A stretch of 64,000 nucleotides of DNA. Origin: Clostridia bacterium (GTDB lineage Bacteria; Bacillota; Clostridia; Oscillospirales; Butyricicoccaceae). Position numbers and translations under genes: made by a program. Shown here piece after piece: positions 17,508 to 25,137 of this stretch (its first letter is position 1; each line of letters starts with the position of its first letter). Under the pieces are notes generated by a model that was given only the letters and a program-made list of their open reading frames with translations, did not search any database and was not told the DNA's origin. The stretch spans positions 1-64,000 of the forward strand of contig JAFXDF010000020.1 in assembly GCA_017521295.1 (NCBI GenBank), given 5' to 3'.

Positions 17508-18551
17508 TTACCATTTATTATGTACTTTTTCGGCAAAACCCACGAAATCCCGGAGTTTGATCTCGGTGCCGTCGTCCAGCACCATTTTGCCGGTGAATTT
17601 TCCAAAGACCTGATGCTGGTCGCTGCAGATCAGCTTCACATCGGTGCAGGAGGCACGGTCCAGGATGGGCACGAAATCCATCTCAAACCGCCCGTCGGTG
17701 GAGGTAAAGGTCCAGGGGCTCAGAAAATCATCGGTGCCGTCGGCCTTTTGGGGGATGTTGAAGGTGATGTCTTCCAGCTTGTGCGCCACACCATCCACGA
17801 AAATCATGTTTTCCGAGGCCTTGGAGGTGTCGCCGAAGCCGTAGCCGATGTTGAAGCCCACCACATGGCCGTCCACCTGGCCATGGCCGGCGCCCCAGTA
17901 CCAGGTGTTCTCATAGGTCCAGACGCCCCGGCCCCAGTCTAGCATGCCAAAGGTCTCCTTGGGGTCCAGGGTGTACAGCTTACCGTCCACCGAAACGCTG
18001 CCCGAGGCCCGCATACCTACGATCTTCTGATTGTAATAGAAGGCCTTGGGTGCGCCGGGAAAGGGGGTGGCGATCACCATGCTGTCCCGGGGCTCGTCAG
18101 TTAAAACAATGTCGCAGACAAAGGGCTTTCCACCTCGGAAGTTCTCCATCCTGCACTGGAGCTTGCGGACACCATTTTCCACCGCAAAGGTAAAGTCGGC
18201 GGGGTGTTTTTTGTCGGGGATGGTCCACTTGCTGACCCCCGAAACGCTGGAGGCGGGGAGGTTCACTTTGCCCATGGGCATGACGCCGATGGGGCTGACG
18301 GTGGTTTCACCGGGAACGGTGAAGTCGATAAAGGAGGCGCTGAGCATACTCATATAAGCGTTGTCGTCCATGGTCAGCGCGATGGCAAAGCGATCGTTGT
18401 AAATCAGATAATAGTCCCATTCCTTGATACGCAGGGCAGGGGCCTTGATATCGGCCCGGCAGTAGGCCTTCACCAGGGAAGTGGCGTAACCGGCCTCGTT
18501 CAGATGGCCTTTTTCATTGAGGAGCTTTCCGGGAGACAGTTTGTGCTGCAT
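17508..18551 (-). CDS. DUF2804 family protein
   Basis: A 347-residue protein that matches DUF2804 throughout: it has LKEKGHLNEAGYATS-type N terminus (here LLNEKGHLNEAGY), a mid-region KIVGMRASGSVSVDG, and the family core DWGRGVWTYENTWYWGAGHG near residue 220. The fold is predicted to be beta-rich and lipocalin-like, but function is not established. The start is ATG 18551, with AAGGAGGGA at 18557-18565; the frame is open upstream without another ribosome site. It is a single gene between the tRNA element and a terminator. Confidence 0.82.
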   Translation of the reverse strand: MQHKLSPGKLLNEKGHLNEAGYATSLVKAYCRADIKAPALRIKEWDYYLIYNDRFAIALTMDDNAYMSMLSASFIDFTVPGETTVSPIGVMPMGKVNLPASSVSGVSKWTIPDKKHPADFTFAVENGVRKLQCRMENFRGGKPFVCDIVLTDEPRDSMVIATPFPGAPKAFYYNQKIVGMRASGSVSVDGKLYTLDPKETFGMLDWGRGVWTYENTWYWGAGHGQVDGHVVGFNIGYGFGDTSKASENMIFVDGVAHKLEDITFNIPQKADGTDDFLSPWTFTSTDGRFEMDFVPILDRASCTDVKLICSDQHQVFGKFTGKMVLDDGTEIKLRDFVGFAEKVHNKW

Positions 18552-18610
18552 AGCGATCCCTCCTTGTAAATTAAGTTCAGTATAACAGGGGAGGGGCAGA
18601 AAAACAAGAA

Positions 18611-18642
18611 AAAAGCCTTGCTTCCGAAGAAGCAAGGCTTTT
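18611..18642. terminator. Strong terminator-like hairpin downstream of tRNA-Leu element
   Basis: A perfect 14-bp stem (AAAAGCCTTGCTTC and its complement), which on the minus strand is closed by a TTCG loop and followed by TTTTTTC. Its outer end directly abuts the copied tRNA 3' end. Confidence 0.85.
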
Positions 18643-18662
18643 GGTGCGGATGAAGGGACTTG
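18642..18662 (-). repeat. Copy of the 3' end of tRNA-Leu
   Basis: These 21 bases are identical to 18786-18806, the CCA end, acceptor 3' strand and part of the T arm of the tRNA-Leu gene; including flanking Ts the match is 24 bases. The rest of a tRNA is absent. The two copies are 144 bases apart in the same orientation. Confidence 0.85.
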
Positions 18663-18736
18663 CCCGTCTGCGGACGGAGCGGTGGCGCGGGAAAACAGTC
18701 CACCGGACTGTTTTCTAACACGCGCCCTTCAAGTCC
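18656..18736 (-). other. Structured palindromic element next to tRNA-Leu
   Basis: An outer 7-bp pairing (18656-18662 with 18730-18736, GGACTTG/CAAGTCC) closes two arms. One arm is CCGTC-TGCG-GACGG at 18664-18677. The other is GGCGCG/CGCGCC (18684-18689 with 18721-18726) around a perfect 11-bp hairpin at 18691-18715. The fold is a three-way junction. No protein gene is supported here. It fills most of the 464 bases between the DUF2804 gene and the Rrf2 gene, together with the tRNA and two terminators. Confidence 0.6.
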
Positions 18737-18750
18737 TACATCGAAAACAA

Positions 18751-18786
18751 AAAAAGAACAGCACCCAAATGGGTACTGTTCTTTTT
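18751..18786 (-). terminator. Intrinsic terminator of tRNA-Leu
   Basis: AAAAAGAACAG and its complement enclose a second short stem (ACCC/GGGT) with one mismatch; on the minus strand a T-run follows. It begins directly at the encoded CCA end of the tRNA. Confidence 0.85.
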
Positions 18787-18872
18787 GGTGCGGATGAAGG
18801 GACTTGAACCCCCATGAAATTGCTTTCACATGGACCTGAACCATGCGCGTCTGCCAATTCCGCCACATCCGC
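18786..18872 (-). tRNA. tRNA-Leu (anticodon CAG)
   Basis: An 87-base tRNA with a 7-bp acceptor stem (GCGGATG/CATCCGC), GGCGGAATTGGCAGACGC D-arm typical of leucine tRNAs, and an anticodon loop TTCAGGT giving anticodon CAG for codon CUG. It has a long class II variable arm, the T arm GGGGGTTCAAGTCCC, and an encoded CCA. CUG is the favoured leucine codon in this genome's highly expressed genes. Confidence 0.95.
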
Positions 18873-18885
18873 GACTGCGAGAGAT

Positions 18886-18914
18886 ATAATAACGCGATTG
18901 TACGAAAATGTCAA
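18886..18914 (-). promoter_or_regulatory. Promoter of tRNA-Leu
   Basis: On the minus strand TTGACA (18909-18914), a 17-base spacer and TATTAT (18886-18891), 14 bases before the tRNA. Confidence 0.85.
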
Positions 18915-18958
18915 GCCTTTTTTGAAAGATTTTTCAAAAAAATTAATCGGTTTTCTTG

Positions 18959-18987
18959 TTGACAAATGTCGTGAAAGAAACTATACT
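18959..18987 (+). promoter_or_regulatory. Promoter of the Rrf2-rubrerythrin operon
   Basis: TTGACA (18959-18964), a 17-base spacer and TATACT (18982-18987). Rrf2 proteins often bind at such promoters, but no clear palindrome was found here. Confidence 0.8.
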
Positions 18988-19015
18988 AAAATCGTAAACA
19001 AAAGAGGTGAGAAAC

Positions 19016-19426
19016 TTGAGAATCACACACGAAGCCGACTATGCCGTGCGCATCGTTTATGTACTGATGCAGTCGGAAGAACCCTGCGTCGCTGCCAGCA
19101 AGCTGGCTGAGGCTTCGGGCGTCACCCTGCGCTTTACACTGAAGATCCTGCGCAAGCTGGCCGGCACCGGTATCGTTACCGCCCAGAAGGGCGCCAACGG
19201 CGGTTATGCCCTGGCCATGGATCCGGCCGACATCTCCCTGGGCCTCATCATTGAAAGCATCGACGGCCCCTTTGAGCTCAATCATTGCCTGAGTGACGAT
19301 TTCGATTGCACCCGGGTCAAAGATAAAAAATTCTGTCAGTTCCACCACATTTTTGATTCCCTCAACGCGAAACTCAAGGCGGAACTGTACGGCATCAAAA
19401 TGAACACCTTTAAAACACATCTTTAA
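19016..19426 (+). CDS. Rrf2 family iron-sulfur transcriptional regulator
   Basis: A 136-residue Rrf2 regulator (relatives IscR, NsrR, CymR). The N terminus [17 protein letters not shown] and helix-turn-helix [18 protein letters not shown] are typical. Cys91, Cys98 and Cys107 lie where Rrf2 proteins bind a [2Fe-2S] or [4Fe-4S] cluster, so it likely senses oxygen, NO or iron-sulfur status. I place the start at TTG 19016, with AGAGGTGA upstream; GTG 19007 lies within that site. It is 16 bases upstream of the reverse rubrerythrin gene, its probable target. Confidence 0.92.
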   Translation: MRITHEADYAVRIVYVLMQSEEPCVAASKLAEASGVTLRFTLKILRKLAGTGIVTAQKGANGGYALAMDPADISLGLIIESIDGPFELNHCLSDDFDCTRVKDKKFCQFHHIFDSLNAKLKAELYGIKMNTFKTHL

Positions 19427-19442
19427 ACAGGAGGAAAACCAC

Positions 19443-20036
19443 ATGAAGAAGTTTGTCTGTACCGTTTGCGGCTATGTCCACACCGCTGAAGAACTGGCTG
19501 CCGATTTTACCTGCCCCGTCTGCAAGGTCCCCGCTTCCAAGTTTGAGGAGCAGAAGGGCGAAATGAAGCTGGCCGCCGAGCACGAGTTCGGTATCTATGA
19601 AAAGACCGTTGCCAACAACGCTGACATCAGCGCTGAAGATAAGGCTTACATCCTGGAGCAGCTGAAGGCCAACTTCGAAGGCGAGTGCTCTGAGGTCGGT
19701 ATGTATCTGTGCATGGCCCGTATCGCTCATCGCGAGGGTTATCCCGAGATCGGCCTGTACTGGGAGAAGGCCGCTTACGAAGAGGCCGAGCATGCCGCCA
19801 AGTTCGCCGAGCTGCTGGGCACCACTCTGGAGCCCAACATGACCGCCTCCACCAAGCAGAACCTGGCCTGGCGTGTGGACTGCGAGTTCGGCGCCACCAA
19901 GGGCAAGACCGATCTGGCCATCTGCGCCAAGAAGAACGGCCTGGATGCCATCCACGACACCGTCCATGAGATGGCCCGCGACGAAGCCCGTCACGGCAAG
20001 GCTCTGAAGGGCCTGCTGGAGCGCTACTTCAAGTAA
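19443..20036 (+). CDS. Reverse rubrerythrin (rubredoxin-ferritin-like peroxidase)
   Basis: A 197-residue non-haem iron peroxidase for oxidative stress defence in anaerobes. The rubredoxin Fe(SCys)4 domain comes first (Cys6-x2-Cys9 and Cys24-x2-Cys27), the order that defines reverse rubrerythrins. A ferritin-like four-helix diiron domain follows with [26 protein letters not shown] and [13 protein letters not shown] as Glu/His ligands. Codon use is strongly biased, suggesting high expression. AGGAGG at 19430 supports the ATG. It ends in a strong terminator. Confidence 0.95.
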   Translation: MKKFVCTVCGYVHTAEELAADFTCPVCKVPASKFEEQKGEMKLAAEHEFGIYEKTVANNADISAEDKAYILEQLKANFEGECSEVGMYLCMARIAHREGYPEIGLYWEKAAYEEAEHAAKFAELLGTTLEPNMTASTKQNLAWRVDCEFGATKGKTDLAICAKKNGLDAIHDTVHEMARDEARHGKALKGLLERYFK

Positions 20037-20047
20037 GATTTTACGAC

Positions 20048-20078
20048 AGGGAACCGAGAGATCGGTTCCCTGTTTTTT
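20048..20078 (+). terminator. Terminator of the rubrerythrin operon
   Basis: A stem of CAGGGAACC / GGTTCCCTG with a short loop is followed by TTTTTTAT. Confidence 0.9.
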
Positions 20079-20129
20079 ATCAGAGCAAGCATGCTATAAT
20101 CACAAAAAACGGTCGTTGAGGTGTGCACT

Positions 20130-21449
20130 ATGAAAACGATTCCCCGGTATCATATCGAAGAAGACCGTCCTTTTCTGCCCAAAGATATCTTCTCGGAAGA
20201 TCTGTATTGTCCCGGCTTTGTACCGGTGGAAGCAGAGGAAACCATTTCCGTAAAGCGTGTTTCCGGCACGGGCGGCGCGTTTGTACTGAAGGGTGAGTTC
20301 GGCAAGTGCTATGAGGTGAAGTTTGCCCCGGAAGCCGGCGTTGTGACCGCCATGTTCGTACAAGGTGATCCACGGGCATTGGACGAGAATGAAACCCTAA
20401 CAGGCACCAAAGTGAACTGTGATTTTGACAGTCAGGACCGCTTTATGTATGTGTGCCGCAGCACGCCGGAGTATCTGGTGATCTGTGTCAGCGGGAAGGG
20501 TGCTCCTGTTTATATCGGTGAGCGGACCATCCTGCAGGAAACAGACACCGCCGGTGATTGGTATATTCCCGGGCCCATGGGCAGTCTGACCGACCCCGAC
20601 GGCACCTTTGCCAACTATCGCTGGACGGCGCAGCAGGTGATCGACAATCTCTACGAGCCATACCGCGCCAAGTACCCCGGCTATATCAGCCGTACCCATC
20701 TGGGCAAAGATCAGACGGGACAATTCGATATGTACGGCTATGTGTATACCCCGGAAACCTATAAAACCACCTTTTTTCTTACCGGCGGTGTGCACTCCAA
20801 TGAAGAAGCGGGCTATTATGCTCTGGCAAAGCTCATGCAGATGATCTGCGATGCTACCGAGGAGGACGATCCGTTCCGCATCCTTCGTCAGAACGTGCGC
20901 TTTGTGGTGATCCCTGTGGTCAATGTGTGGGGCGTGTCCCAGGAGCATAACCCGGCCGATGAGGAAGCGCGCAAGCGTATCCGCCGCAACAGCGAAGACG
21001 TGGACCTGAACCGGGACTTTGGCGACGTGACCCAGCAGGAAACCAAAAATGTACTGGCGTTTTTCCGGCAGTATGCCGACAGTACGGAGTTTGCCATGGA
21101 CTTCCATAATTCCGGTAAAGAAAACTGTTCACTGTGGTACAATTTTATCAACAATACGGTGAACAGCCAGGTCAACTACAAGGTCACCAACCACATGTAC
21201 CATCGGCTGATGGAACTGGGCCTTTGCGATAAGACGCCCAATATGGAGAAAATCCCCGGCAGCTACTATAAGGCAAGCAAGTATTTGGAGGGGCGGATCT
21301 GGAATGAGTTTGGCGTACCCACCATTACGGTGGAACATGTGATTAACTCCACGTTCCCCCATCGGTTTTCCGAGGAAGGGTTTACTCTGGCCGTGGAGAC
21401 CTACGGCAACTTCCTGATCCAAAACGCCCTGTTTTTTATCCAACGATAA
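20130..21449 (+). CDS. M14 family zinc carboxypeptidase-like protein
   Basis: A 439-residue protein with an N-terminal beta-rich region (about 1-145) and a C-terminal M14 metallopeptidase domain. Zinc ligands fit GGVHSNEEA (His222, Glu225) and FAMDFHNS (His326); the catalytic Glu fits TITVEH (Glu402). NRDFGDV carries the substrate-binding Asn-Arg pair. No signal peptide is visible, so it may act in the cytoplasm on a peptide or amide. GAGGTG precedes ATG 20130, and TATAAT at 20095-20100 is a likely -10 with a weak -35. It is monocistronic. Confidence 0.88.
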   Translation: MKTIPRYHIEEDRPFLPKDIFSEDLYCPGFVPVEAEETISVKRVSGTGGAFVLKGEFGKCYEVKFAPEAGVVTAMFVQGDPRALDENETLTGTKVNCDFDSQDRFMYVCRSTPEYLVICVSGKGAPVYIGERTILQETDTAGDWYIPGPMGSLTDPDGTFANYRWTAQQVIDNLYEPYRAKYPGYISRTHLGKDQTGQFDMYGYVYTPETYKTTFFLTGGVHSNEEAGYYALAKLMQMICDATEEDDPFRILRQNVRFVVIPVVNVWGVSQEHNPADEEARKRIRRNSEDVDLNRDFGDVTQQETKNVLAFFRQYADSTEFAMDFHNSGKENCSLWYNFINNTVNSQVNYKVTNHMYHRLMELGLCDKTPNMEKIPGSYYKASKYLEGRIWNEFGVPTITVEHVINSTFPHRFSEEGFTLAVETYGNFLIQNALFFIQR

Positions 21450-21460
21450 TTTTCAATGAA

Positions 21461-21492
21461 AAAGGGAACGGAGCAATCCGCTCCCTTTTTTA
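21461..21492 (+). terminator. Terminator of the M14 peptidase gene
   Basis: A hairpin AAGGGAaCGGA / TCCGcTCCCTT with one mismatch, followed by TTTTTT. Confidence 0.85.
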
Positions 21493-21567
21493 TCGCTTGG
21501 AGGAAGATACAAATTCGAAAAAAACTTCATTTTTTGAAAAAATATGAAATTATTTTTCGATAACTGG

Positions 21568-21596
21568 TTGTAATTAGCAAATGAAAGGAGTATAAT
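21568..21596 (+). promoter_or_regulatory. Promoter of the EAL protein gene
   Basis: TTGTAA (21568-21573), a 17-base spacer and TATAAT (21591-21596). A very AT-rich leader of about 50 bases follows. The 200-base gap before the gene holds only this promoter and the preceding terminator. Confidence 0.75.
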
Positions 21597-21650
21597 AAAT
21601 AAAAAATTTGAATTATTATATTCATGTAAATCCAAATAGGAAGTGCCGAA

Positions 21651-23579
21651 ATGAATTTTATCGGAGATTATTTTGCATTAGGTTTGGTCACCATCCTGTG
21701 CATGTTCTTTTTTGACAGCAGAATCAGCGTCCGTCACATGCCAAAAGCCAGCAAACTGTTTGTTGCATGTCTGCTGACCACTGCACTGACGGCGTTTACC
21801 GACTTGATCACCGGACAGATGCTGGCGATGGAGCGTGTGCCGCTGTGGCAGAATATGCTGGCCAACACCTTGTACTTTACCATCAACCTCGTTACAACGA
21901 CCTGTGTTGCATTGTACCTGTTTACACGGATCCTGGAACATACCCACGAGCAGCATTGCATGAAACAGGCTTGTATCGGGCTGGCAGTCCTGTTTGGTTT
22001 CTATATGGTCTTTGTCGTCACCAATCTTTGGAACGGCTGGCTGTTTTATTTTGATGAAAACGGTACCTATTACCGCGGTCCGCTGAATGCCCTTGGTTAT
22101 GTTATTACGATGTTTCAAATGGTGCTGGTCATTATTTGTTACATCCGCAACCGGCAGAATGCCAACCGCCCCATGCGCCGGGTGCTGCTGCAGACCTTTC
22201 CGGTGATTCCTCTGTGCATCATCATCCAGCGTACCTACCCCGAAATCATGCTCAACGGTTTCCTGATGGCTATGATGGATACCGTTCTGTTTCTGAACTT
22301 CCAGGGTCAGCGACAGGGCGTGCACTCCCTTACAGAGCTGAATGACCGGCATCGCTTTTTTACCGAAGTGGATTACCGAATCGGTAAAAAGGAGCCCTTT
22401 CAAGTCTTTTTGATCAACATCAAAAACTTTGGCGCCGTTAACCAGAAGCACGGCCACCTGTTCGGTGATGAGTTCCTCTATCAGTTTGCCTTTGCATTGG
22501 AAAAACTGCTGAAGGGAAGCCTTTCTTTCCACATGAACGGCACGGTGTTTGCCACCGTTCTGCGGTATACCTATCAAAATACGGCAGAAGAGCAGAGTGG
22601 TATTATCCTGGACTTTTTGGAAAAAGGCATTCAATGTGCAAACCAGCATGTGCCCATTGAGTATGTGGCAGTGCATTACATCTCTGACGGTACAGAGGCT
22701 ACCGCAGCAGAAATCTATGAAAACCTGGAATATGCTTCGGCCAAGGCCTATGATACCAAGCAGCGTTATATCCGCTGTACCAATGATAGCCGAGAAGAAA
22801 TGATCCGCCGCCGTTATCTCCGGGAGCGTATTCAAAATGTAGACCATGCTCACGGGTTTGAAGTCTGGTTTCAGCCGATTCAATGCCAGGCCAGCGGAAA
22901 GTTCTGCTCGATGGAAGCCCTTATTCGCCTGCGGGAACCTGATGGCAAATTGATCAGTCCTGCGGAGTTTATTCCCCTGGCTGAACAGACCGGCCAGATT
23001 TCACTCATCACCTGGTTTGTGCTGGAGGAAGTTTGTCGATTCCTCAAAGCGACCCCGCAGTTGGAGGCCGTCAGCGTATCCATCAATCTGCCTATGCCTC
23101 AGCTGCTGGAAAAGGGCTTTGTACCGCGCTTTATGAGCATCGTGGATCAGGCCGGCATTGATCACCGCCGAATTTGCCTTGAGTTTACCGAGCGTGGTAT
23201 TCTGGATAATTTCCAGCAAACCATGACCGTTATGGATCAACTGACCCAGGAGGGCTTCCGGTTCTATCTGGATGACTTCGGATCCGGTTATTCCAACTTT
23301 AACTGCCTGCTGCAGCTGCCTTTCCAAATCATCAAGCTGGACAGATGCCTGATGAAGGCCGGCATTGATGGAAAGCGTGACGGAAGTATGGTATATATGC
23401 TGAGTAAACTGTTCCACGATATGAATCTGGTGGTCGTTGCCGAAGGCGCCGAGACCAATGAAGAGGTAAAAACCCTGTGTGAACATGGCGTGGACCGCAT
23501 CCAGGGCTATGCGCTGGCCCGGCCCATGCCCGAGGATAAGCTGCTGGACTTCTACCAGGAGCATCCTCTGGAAGATTGA
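21651..23579 (+). CDS. Membrane EAL-domain cyclic di-GMP phosphodiesterase with degenerate GGDEF
   Basis: A 642-residue protein. Six or so membrane helices (about 8-215) precede a GGDEF-fold domain (about 235-375) and an EAL domain (about 395-640). The GGDEF signature is replaced by NGTVF (296-300) and the metal Asp of the first motif by Asn, so cyclase activity is unlikely. The EAL domain retains Glu422 (EAL), Asn479, Glu511, Asp541-Asp542, Lys562, Glu598 and Gln618, the full catalytic set, so it should hydrolyse c-di-GMP. AGGAAG precedes the ATG. It is monocistronic. Confidence 0.93.
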   Translation: MNFIGDYFALGLVTILCMFFFDSRISVRHMPKASKLFVACLLTTALTAFTDLITGQMLAMERVPLWQNMLANTLYFTINLVTTTCVALYLFTRILEHTHEQHCMKQACIGLAVLFGFYMVFVVTNLWNGWLFYFDENGTYYRGPLNALGYVITMFQMVLVIICYIRNRQNANRPMRRVLLQTFPVIPLCIIIQRTYPEIMLNGFLMAMMDTVLFLNFQGQRQGVHSLTELNDRHRFFTEVDYRIGKKEPFQVFLINIKNFGAVNQKHGHLFGDEFLYQFAFALEKLLKGSLSFHMNGTVFATVLRYTYQNTAEEQSGIILDFLEKGIQCANQHVPIEYVAVHYISDGTEATAAEIYENLEYASAKAYDTKQRYIRCTNDSREEMIRRRYLRERIQNVDHAHGFEVWFQPIQCQASGKFCSMEALIRLREPDGKLISPAEFIPLAEQTGQISLITWFVLEEVCRFLKATPQLEAVSVSINLPMPQLLEKGFVPRFMSIVDQAGIDHRRICLEFTERGILDNFQQTMTVMDQLTQEGFRFYLDDFGSGYSNFNCLLQLPFQIIKLDRCLMKAGIDGKRDGSMVYMLSKLFHDMNLVVVAEGAETNEEVKTLCEHGVDRIQGYALARPMPEDKLLDFYQEHPLED

Positions 23580-23592
23580 TCGTACACAAGAA

Positions 23593-23626
23593 AAGAGAGT
23601 GCCGTTTGGCACTCTCTTGCTTTTTA
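23593..23626. terminator. Bidirectional terminator
   Basis: A perfect 11-bp stem (AAGAGAGTGCC and its complement) with a GTTT loop and T-rich flanks between the convergent EAL and gtrA genes. Confidence 0.88.
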
Positions 23627-24049
23627 TTGTTCGGTTTTTTCCCGGAACACAAAGAACCGCTGGCCCAGATAGTTGAACCCCACGAAGAGGCACATACCCA
23701 CCAGCATGGCCACATTCTCCTGTACCGTTACCGTCATGCCCGACAGCAGCCGCATGGCTAAAGGCTTTGCAAGGCCATAGGCCAGCAGATAGCACAGGCT
23801 GATGTTGATGACAAAGCGGGGGAGGGTCTCCTTTGCGTTGGCCTTGTTTTTGAAGGTGAACAGCTTGTTGAGAAAATAGCTGAGGATACTCCCAAAAACG
23901 TAATTGGAGGCCGATGAGATCCAGTAACTCAGATGAAAAACATTATAGAACAGGAACATAATGCCCGTTCCAACGATGGTGTTGGCAACGCCCACCAGAA
24001 TGAACTTCCAGAAGGTCCGGTCAAACAGTTTTGCCATCAGCTGCTTCAT
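23624..24049 (-). CDS. GtrA family membrane protein
   Basis: A 141-residue protein with four membrane helices and the GtrA family pattern: FILVGVANTIVGTGIMFLFYN, then a basic segment KLFTFKNKA and the last-helix NYLGQRFFVF. GtrA proteins are thought to flip undecaprenyl-phosphate-linked sugars across the membrane. The start is ATG 24049, with GAGAGGTGA upstream; a GTG at 24058 is less likely. It overlaps the upstream glycosyltransferase gene by 29 bases, so the two are co-translated partners, as in gtrA-gtrB pairs. Confidence 0.88.
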   Translation of the reverse strand: MKQLMAKLFDRTFWKFILVGVANTIVGTGIMFLFYNVFHLSYWISSASNYVFGSILSYFLNKLFTFKNKANAKETLPRFVINISLCYLLAYGLAKPLAMRLLSGMTVTVQENVAMLVGMCLFVGFNYLGQRFFVFREKTEQ

Positions 24050-24968
24050 CTGCGTCACCTCTCACCCGGCTTGCAACGATATATCGGGGACGGCCCTTGA
24101 TCTCTTCATAGATCCGGGCGATGTAATAACCAATAATGCCAAGACTGATCATAATGATACTGCTGGAGAACAGTTGGATCAGGATCACGGTGGTAAAGCC
24201 TTCCAGCGCCTGCCCCATGAACTTCTGTGCCAGTGAAATACCGCCCAGCACCACCGAACTGAGGAACATGATCACGCCCAGGATGGTGACGATTTGCATG
24301 GGTGCCGCCGAGAAGGAAGAGATGTTGCTGACGGCATATTTCACCAGGGACAGGGGAGACCACTTGGTGACGCCGGCTTCTCGTTCACGCACATCAAACT
24401 CCACATAGGTGGTCTTAAAACCGATCCAGGAGGACAGTGCCCGGAAGAATGCATTGCGTTCCCGCATATTCAGCAGCACGTTAACCGCCTGCCGGTCCAG
24501 CAGCTTAAAGTCGGAGGCGTTGGCCATATCGATGCCGGTGGCAGAGCTGATAAGGGCATAGAATCCCTTGGCACCCAGGGAATGGAGGGCATCTTCCTTG
24601 CCGCGGCTGGATTTGCGGCCTTCTACGATCTCATAGCCCTGCTGCCACAAAGCGTACATTTCAACGATCTTCTCGGGAGGATGCTGCAGATCGCAGTCGA
24701 TGACCACACAGCAGTCCCCCTCGGCATCGGCCAGGCCGGCCATAATGGCGGCCTCTTTGCCGAAGTTGCGGGAAAAATGGACACCCCGGACCTGGGGCTG
24801 TATGGCAGCTTGGGCCTGAATCAGCTCCCAGGTGCGGTCCTTGGAACCGTCATCCACGAAAATCAGCTCGTGTGAGATTTGATTGTTGGAGAGTAAGCTG
24901 CCAATGACGGAGGCGGCCTTTTGCAGCATCGCTTCTTCATTATAGGCGGGAATGATCACGGATAGCAT
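24021..24968 (-). CDS. Family 2 glycosyltransferase (GtrB/dolichol-phosphate mannosyltransferase type)
   Basis: A 315-residue bactoprenol-phosphate glycosyltransferase. VIIPAYNEE begins the GT-A fold, FVDDGSKD binds the nucleotide, and Asp89-Cys-Asp91 in VIDCDLQHPP is the DxD metal site. Two C-terminal membrane helices (about 225-290) anchor it. It probably loads a sugar onto undecaprenyl phosphate for GtrA to flip and a polytopic transferase to use; the YfhO protein encoded divergently is a candidate last step. AGGAGGATC supports ATG 24968, and a TATAAT -10 lies at 25003-25008 on this strand. Confidence 0.92.
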   Translation of the reverse strand: MLSVIIPAYNEEAMLQKAASVIGSLLSNNQISHELIFVDDGSKDRTWELIQAQAAIQPQVRGVHFSRNFGKEAAIMAGLADAEGDCCVVIDCDLQHPPEKIVEMYALWQQGYEIVEGRKSSRGKEDALHSLGAKGFYALISSATGIDMANASDFKLLDRQAVNVLLNMRERNAFFRALSSWIGFKTTYVEFDVREREAGVTKWSPLSLVKYAVSNISSFSAAPMQIVTILGVIMFLSSVVLGGISLAQKFMGQALEGFTTVILIQLFSSSIIMISLGIIGYYIARIYEEIKGRPRYIVASRVRGDADEAADGKTV

Positions 24969-25075
24969 CGAATGATCCTCCTGTATTTGCTTGATTTTTA
25001 TAATTATACCATAGTGTCGTTGATTTTTCCATATCTGCGACAGGAATTGGGAAAGCAGGGTAGAGGTCCGTCCTC

Positions 25076-25104
25076 TTTACATTTTTTCTGCTGCGGTATA
25101 CAAT
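25076..25104 (+). promoter_or_regulatory. Promoter of the yfhO-like gene
   Basis: TTTACA (25076-25081), a 17-base spacer and TACAAT (25099-25104), 33 bases before the ATG. Confidence 0.75.
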
Positions 25105-25137
25105 AAAACTGTTGATTTTCTGTTTGGAGGGCCCTTT

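Noticed and set aside
18642-18740. A second, complete tRNA gene
   Set aside because: Only the 3' 21 bases match tRNA-Leu; no anticodon arm, D arm or full acceptor stem can be formed.
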